DNA of 64,000 nucleotides from Actinomycetota bacterium. Its GTDB lineage: Bacteria > Actinomycetota > JAHEXW01. Made by a program: the position numbers and the translations under genes. The stretch lies in NCBI GenBank assembly GCA_025355855.1, contig JANXYU010000019.1:19860-83859 (forward strand). The letters are read 5' to 3'. Below are positions 60,100 to 64,000 of the stretch, piece by piece (position 1 is the stretch's first letter; the number at the start of each line of letters is the position of its first letter). The notes under the pieces were generated by a model. That model saw nothing but the letters and a program-made list of their open reading frames with translations, searched no databases and was not told the origin of the DNA.

Positions 60100-60614
60100 G
60101 TTCGCAACACGTATATAAAATGTTTGCGCCGGCCGCAGTGTTATTCCTAGCTTGTTCTATTATTTCGGGCTGCGCCACCCCGACCACAACCGGGGAATTC
60201 CAAAAAGAGACTGCCCCGTCATCGAAGTCAACAGGTACGCCTTCTACGACAACAGTCACGGCTGGCAAGATCGAAGGTTACGAAATCTATGAGAATAAAG
60301 ATCCGTTCCAACCTCTCTACGGGCCCGGCGCGACGACGCGGACAATCACGACGACGACAACGACCACCGACACGACCGCCGGAGGCAATACGACGACAAC
60401 GACCACAACGGCGCAGACTCAGGTTAAGTTGATCGCCATATCAAACGGGCTGGCCACTATAAATACCGGCGACACGGATTACACTGACCTGAAAGCGGGC
60501 GACACCTTCGCCGGTTCGTATAAAGTACTTACCATCGGCACAGGGAGCGTCACAATCCTGTACGGAGACAACCAATACACGCTATATCTAGGCGAAACTA
60601 TAAGCGTAAAGTGA
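60096..60614 (+). CDS. PilP-like lipoprotein with threonine-rich tract
   Basis: A 172-residue lipoprotein: basic start, hydrophobic signal and lipobox ISGC around residue 26. The middle holds an unusual tract, TRTITTTTTTTDTTAGGNTT followed by more Thr residues, encoded by ACN repeats. The C-terminal 60 residues (VKLIAISNGLATINTGDTDY onward) resemble the PilP/GspC-type beta domain that docks to secretins or partner pilus proteins. No pilQ secretin follows; in a monoderm bacterium it would not be needed. A PilP homology assignment is tentative. Confidence 0.6.
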   Translation: MSSQHVYKMFAPAAVLFLACSIISGCATPTTTGEFQKETAPSSKSTGTPSTTTVTAGKIEGYEIYENKDPFQPLYGPGATTRTITTTTTTTDTTAGGNTTTTTTTAQTQVKLIAISNGLATINTGDTDYTDLKAGDTFAGSYKVLTIGTGSVTILYGDNQYTLYLGETISVK

Positions 60615-60621
60615 GGCGGCT

Positions 60622-61773
60622 GTGTTGAGATTTCTCACCGGCGGTGAATCGCACGGTTTGGCGCTAGTCGCTATCATCGACGGCGTGCCAGCCAATATGC
60701 TGCTCGTCAAAGGCGACATCGATAAAGATCTGGCGCGGCGGCAGCTCGGCTACGGGCGAGGCGCGCGGATGGATATTGAACGTGACGCCGTCGACATCGC
60801 TAGCGGTGTGCGAGGCGGCCGCACACTCGGCAGTCCCATCTCCCTCATTATCACCAACAAAGATTGGCCTAATTGGACCGAGATTATGGACGTCGAGACG
60901 GCTCCGCCGGCAGACGCCATTCTAACCAAACCGCGTCCCGGCCACGCTGATTTGTCGGGTCTGATTAAGTATGGCTTCGGCGATGTCAGAGACGTGCTGG
61001 AACGCGCCAGCGCCCGAGAAACGGCGGCTCGCGTCGCCGTTGGCGCGGTTGCCAAACGCCTGCTGGCTGAGTTTAACGTCACCGTGGAAAGCGCGGTCTT
61101 GAGCATTGGGGCAGCCTCGACCGACAAGGGGGTGGCGCTCCCGGGCCACGGCAGGGAGGCCGACAAGTCGCCCGTCCGCTGCCTTGACCCAGAGGCGGCG
61201 CGCGGGATGCAGGCCGCAATCGATGAAGCCGGCACAGCCGGAGAGACCCTGGGCGGTGTATTCGAAGTAGCCGCGTTCGGCATGCCGGTTGGGTTGGGTT
61301 CATATACGCAATGGGACAAACGCTTGGACGCCTCCTTAGCGCGTGCCTTGATGAGTATTCCGGCGATAAAGGGAGTAGAGATCGGCGACGGTTTTCGGTT
61401 GGCCGAACGGCTCGGTTCCGCGGCCCATGACGAGATATCCTACAGCCCCGATAAGGGGTTTTTCCGTTCGACAAACCGGGCGGGCGGCCTGGAAGCCGGT
61501 ATGACCAACGGCGGGACGCTGCGTCTGAGCGCGGCCATGAAGCCGATTCCAACGCTCGGGAAACCCCTGATGACCGTCGATATTGTTAGCAAAGCTCCGG
61601 CTGAGGCTATTAGTGAGAGGTCAGACGTCTGCGCGGTACCGGCGGCCTCGGTCGTTGGCGAGGCGGTAGTTGCTATCGAACTTGCGAACGCGCTTCTCGC
61701 TAAGTTTGGCGGCGACAACCTAGATGAGACCAAACGGGCCTATGAGGCGTATACAAAGGAAAGTCGACTATGA
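60622..61773 (+). CDS. aroC: chorismate synthase
   Basis: AroC converts EPSP to chorismate with reduced FMN. The 383 residues carry the signatures GGESHGLALVAIIDGVPA, the GYGRGARMDIE motif, SARETAARVAVGAVAKRLL and RSTNRAGGLEAGMTNGGTL. The start is GTG at 60622, with GTGAGG ahead. It is the first of four shikimate genes in a row and directly follows the pilus block. Confidence 0.96.
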   Translation: MLRFLTGGESHGLALVAIIDGVPANMLLVKGDIDKDLARRQLGYGRGARMDIERDAVDIASGVRGGRTLGSPISLIITNKDWPNWTEIMDVETAPPADAILTKPRPGHADLSGLIKYGFGDVRDVLERASARETAARVAVGAVAKRLLAEFNVTVESAVLSIGAASTDKGVALPGHGREADKSPVRCLDPEAARGMQAAIDEAGTAGETLGGVFEVAAFGMPVGLGSYTQWDKRLDASLARALMSIPAIKGVEIGDGFRLAERLGSAAHDEISYSPDKGFFRSTNRAGGLEAGMTNGGTLRLSAAMKPIPTLGKPLMTVDIVSKAPAEAISERSDVCAVPAASVVGEAVVAIELANALLAKFGGDNLDETKRAYEAYTKESRL

Positions 61774-62285
61774 CGGACCTGCGAAACATTGTCCTCATCG
61801 GATTCATGGGCGCGGGTAAAACGGTTGTCGGCAAAGAACTGGCGTCCGTTCTTCATCGGCCTTTCTTTGACACGGACGTAATCGTTGAGGATACGGCTGG
61901 CGCTTCTGTCGAATCCATTTTTGACGCGCTGGGGGAAGCGGCCTTTCGCGACCTGGAGAGCCAGGCGATAGCCGACATCGCGTCCATCCGAGGCGCTGTC
62001 ATAGCGACCGGCGGGGGCGCTCTCCAGAAGTCGGAAAATGTCGCCCATCTAAAGCAGAACAACTTTGTCGTTTACCTGGCAACCAGCGCGGCTGAGCTAT
62101 TTAATCGCATTTCGGGAGGCACTGGACGGCCACTGGCCGAAGGCCTGCAGAACGTGGAAGACCTCGGTTCTTTGCTGGCCGGCCGCGAACCCATTTACCG
62201 GCAAATGGCTGATCTGGTTGTCGACACGACCGACAAACCATTGGATGAAGTACGCCATGAGGTATTCCAGGCGATTGGCTACTAA
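61770..62285 (+). CDS. aroK: shikimate kinase
   Basis: AroK phosphorylates shikimate. The 171-residue P-loop kinase has the Walker A GFMGAGKT (11-18), the shikimate-binding DTDVIVED segment, FRDLESQAI, the GGGAL loop (ATGGGALQKSE) and a later arginine-rich lid. It overlaps aroC by 4 bases. Confidence 0.94.
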   Translation: MTDLRNIVLIGFMGAGKTVVGKELASVLHRPFFDTDVIVEDTAGASVESIFDALGEAAFRDLESQAIADIASIRGAVIATGGGALQKSENVAHLKQNNFVVYLATSAAELFNRISGGTGRPLAEGLQNVEDLGSLLAGREPIYRQMADLVVDTTDKPLDEVRHEVFQAIGY

Positions 62286-63378
62286 GCGCGTAGTTGTCGC
62301 CATACCCGCCCCGCCGGCGGTCTCATACGAGGTAATCATCGGCTCCGGCGTCTTAAACGAGCTTGGAGCCCGACTAGAGTCTTTACTAAAGCCGCGCCGC
62401 GTTACCGTTATAACCAACGACATTGTTTGGGAGATCTCAGGAACGCGTCTAACCGACAGCTTAAACAAAGCCGCTATCGATTTTGATCTGGTTTCCATTC
62501 CGGATGGTGAAGCCAACAAAACGATGGAGACAGCCGGCATTATTCTCACGGCGCTGGCAGATTGTGGTGCCGGGCGAACCGATCCAGTTATCGCGCTGGG
62601 CGGGGGCGTTATAGGAGATGTAGCGGGCTTCGCGGCGGCTATCTATATGCGAGGAGTGCCTTTCATTAACGTGCCCACGACTCTTTTGGCAATGGCCGAC
62701 AGTAGTATCGGCGGCAAGACCGCTATTGACTTGCCGGCCGGTAAGAATTTGGCCGGAGCTTTTCATCAACCGGGCTTGGTCATAAGCGATCTGGATCTTT
62801 TGACGACCCTCCCGGATAAGGAGCTGGCGGCGGGCCGCGCCGAAATGCTGAAAGCGGCCATGTTGCAAGGTGACGAGTTCTTGGCAGCTTGGCGAACCGG
62901 GATTAGCGACGCCTTGGGTGGCGACCTGGGAGTTACAGAAGATCTTTTGGAAAGGTCTGTGCGATATAAGGCCGGCGTGGTCGCAGCGGACGCGTTGGAT
63001 ATGACGGGCCGGCGAGCTTTTCTGAATTATGGGCATACATTGGGGCACGCTCTGGAAACACTTCTCGGTTACGGACAGCTGGGTCACGGAGCGGCCGTCT
63101 CAATAGGCATGGCCTTCGCCGCCCGGTTAAGCGAGAACGCGGGACTCGGGGTTACCGGACTGGCGCGCGCCACGGAAGAATTGCTAATTGAAGCCGACTT
63201 GCCGGACCGGCCGCCGGCGCTAAAGGCCGCCGATATTATCGCTATAATGGAACTAGACAAGAAAAACCTTGCCGCAGAGATCACATTCGTGCTCTTGAGA
63301 GACTTTGGGCGGCCGGCTATACAAACGGTGCCACGAGCTTTAATCCTGTCGACGCTAGAGGAGTTTATGAATGGCTAA
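62275..63378 (+). CDS. aroB: 3-dehydroquinate synthase
   Basis: AroB cyclises DAHP to 3-dehydroquinate with NAD and zinc or cobalt. The 367-residue sequence contains SIPDGEANKTMETA, the GGGVIGDVAGFAAAIYMRGVPFINVPTTLLAMADSSIGGKTAID block and the metal-ligand helix region YGHTLGHALE. The start is uncertain: I take the TTG at 62275 (LATKRVVVAIPAPP), with an ATG at 62256 as an alternative. The frame stays open further upstream but overlaps aroK. Confidence 0.92.
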   Translation: MATKRVVVAIPAPPAVSYEVIIGSGVLNELGARLESLLKPRRVTVITNDIVWEISGTRLTDSLNKAAIDFDLVSIPDGEANKTMETAGIILTALADCGAGRTDPVIALGGGVIGDVAGFAAAIYMRGVPFINVPTTLLAMADSSIGGKTAIDLPAGKNLAGAFHQPGLVISDLDLLTTLPDKELAAGRAEMLKAAMLQGDEFLAAWRTGISDALGGDLGVTEDLLERSVRYKAGVVAADALDMTGRRAFLNYGHTLGHALETLLGYGQLGHGAAVSIGMAFAARLSENAGLGVTGLARATEELLIEADLPDRPPALKAADIIAIMELDKKNLAAEITFVLLRDFGRPAIQTVPRALILSTLEEFMNG

Positions 63379-63814
63379 GGTGCAGGTAATCAACGGTCCA
63401 AACCTTAATATGCTGGGACAGCGCGAGGTCGCCGTCTACGGCGATAGCTCTCTGGACGAGATTAACGCGGCTTTGGCTGATCAGGCTAAGGCGGCCGGAA
63501 TCGAGCTAACGACATTCCAGTCAAATCATGAGGGAGAGATAGTCGATCTCATTCAGCAATCTGACGCTGATGTAATCATTCTTAATCCAGGCGGTTACAC
63601 CCACTACAGCGTAGCCATCCGGGATGCGGTTGCCTCGATTAAGAAGCCGGTCATCGAGGTACACCTCTCGAACATCTACGCCCGGGAAGACTTCCGCAAA
63701 GAGTCAGTCATCGCGCCGGTCGCGGCCGGTCAAATCGCCGGCTTCGGAGTGGACAGTTATTATCTCGCGCTAGACGCCGCTATCCGCCGACTGCGCCCCG
63801 AAACATCGCTTTGA
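63371..63814 (+). CDS. aroQ: type II 3-dehydroquinate dehydratase
   Basis: AroQ dehydrates 3-dehydroquinate to 3-dehydroshikimate. The 147 residues have the type II signature NGPNLNMLGQREVAVYG, with the catalytic tyrosine in the latter part, FQSNHEGEIVDLIQ and the NPGGYTHYSVAIRDA and EVHLSNIYAREDFRKES blocks. It overlaps aroB by 8 bases and is followed 2 bases later by the start of a peptidase gene. Confidence 0.96.
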   Translation: MAKVQVINGPNLNMLGQREVAVYGDSSLDEINAALADQAKAAGIELTTFQSNHEGEIVDLIQQSDADVIILNPGGYTHYSVAIRDAVASIKKPVIEVHLSNIYAREDFRKESVIAPVAAGQIAGFGVDSYYLALDAAIRRLRPETSL

Positions 63815-63816
63815 GC

Positions 63817-64000
63817 ATGCTTAAGCTGGTCAACCATTCGCCTCGGCTAAACGCGCGTTTAGAGAAAGCCAAGAGCCTGTTAGCCGAGCGCGGCCTCGAC
63901 GCCTATATCATCTTTAAACCCGTTAATCTTTTCTATCTAACCGGTTTTCGCGGCAGCAGCGGCGCCTTGGCCGTGTTTCCGGATAGGGTTTCTCTGGTCG
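63817..64000 (+). CDS. Xaa-Pro peptidase, N-terminal part (continues beyond window)
   Basis: The frame opened by the ATG at 63817 reads MLKLVNHSPRLNARLEKAKS and continues with LLAERGLDAYIIFKPVNLFY, LTGFRGSSGALAVF. This is the creatinase/prolidase N-terminal domain of aminopeptidase P-like M24 enzymes (motif NLFYLTGFRGSSG). The catalytic domain lies outside the window. Position after aroQ is usual in Gram-positive bacteria. Confidence 0.85.
   Translation, partial: MLKLVNHSPRLNARLEKAKSLLAERGLDAYIIFKPVNLFYLTGFRGSSGALAVFPDRVSLV

Overview
The window is a dense, gene-rich stretch of a bacterial chromosome of roughly 55-60% G+C by eye. No gap between genes exceeds about 260 bases. Many neighbouring genes overlap by 4 bases, so they form long translationally coupled runs. 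A WhiG/FliA-type sigma factor, a DUF3866 protein, a fused GDP-mannose pyrophosphorylase/phosphomannomutase-like protein and a type IV pilus PilMNO block beside aroCKBQ, with no PilQ secretin in the block, point to an anaerobic, deep-branching member of the Actinomycetota. This placement is an inference. Anaerobic life is supported by a 2-oxoacid:ferredoxin oxidoreductase, a rubredoxin, an FprA-type diiron flavoprotein and an EFR1-type flavodoxin/ferredoxin protein.

Layout. 1-9.0 kb: the end of pyrG, an M20 peptidase, a propeller protein, DUF3866, a NUDIX hydrolase, xerD, deoB, a shortened pyrimidine nucleoside phosphorylase and a CCA-adding-type enzyme. 9.0-16.1 kb: an M50 protease, an HD protein, trpS, scpA-scpB, a GCS2-type ligase, psd, an MFS carrier and a HIT protein. 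16.1-25.6 kb: the sugar nucleotide fusion, a phosphohexomutase, VanW, a DapL-like aminotransferase, a MobB-like protein, YjbQ, a macro-domain protein, a frame-disrupted lipoprotein and an SRPBCC protein, closed by a strong terminator. 25.9-34.4 kb: accessory genes, namely a FAD/Rieske oxidoreductase, an Nramp-related carrier, a NatAB-like ABC exporter, several small unknown genes, an amber-interrupted zinc-ribbon gene, EFR1, SHOCT and mobA. 34.5-39.6 kb: tatA, then a TPP riboswitch with a terminator controlling thiM-thiE-thiC-thiL-thiD. 39.6-52.4 kb: an RNase H/SAM hydrolase fusion, xerC, whiG, then the conserved run rpsB-tsf-pyrH-frr-uppS-cdsA-dxr-rseP-ispG-proS and a glycosyltransferase. 52.4-57.2 kb, minus strand: korA-korB-rubredoxin-fprA-ubiA. 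57.4-64 kb: a small MerR/excisionase-like regulator, pilM-N-O-P-like, then aroC-aroK-aroB-aroQ and the start of an Xaa-Pro peptidase.

The most unusual things are non-coding. One is an array of GTTAA boxes at exact 10-base spacing in the divergent region ahead of the pilus operon, next to a gene for a small BldC/excisionase-like DNA-binding protein. Another is a family of arrays built of 9-base units (consensus GGAKTATRR) at three loci; two loci carry inverted 4-unit pairs, and one member forms the coding sequence of the Psd membrane helix. The RNase H/SAM hydrolase fusion, an in-frame amber codon, a poly-A frameshift and several enzymes with lost catalytic motifs are also notable. No rRNA, tRNA, CRISPR array, prophage or insertion sequence was seen.
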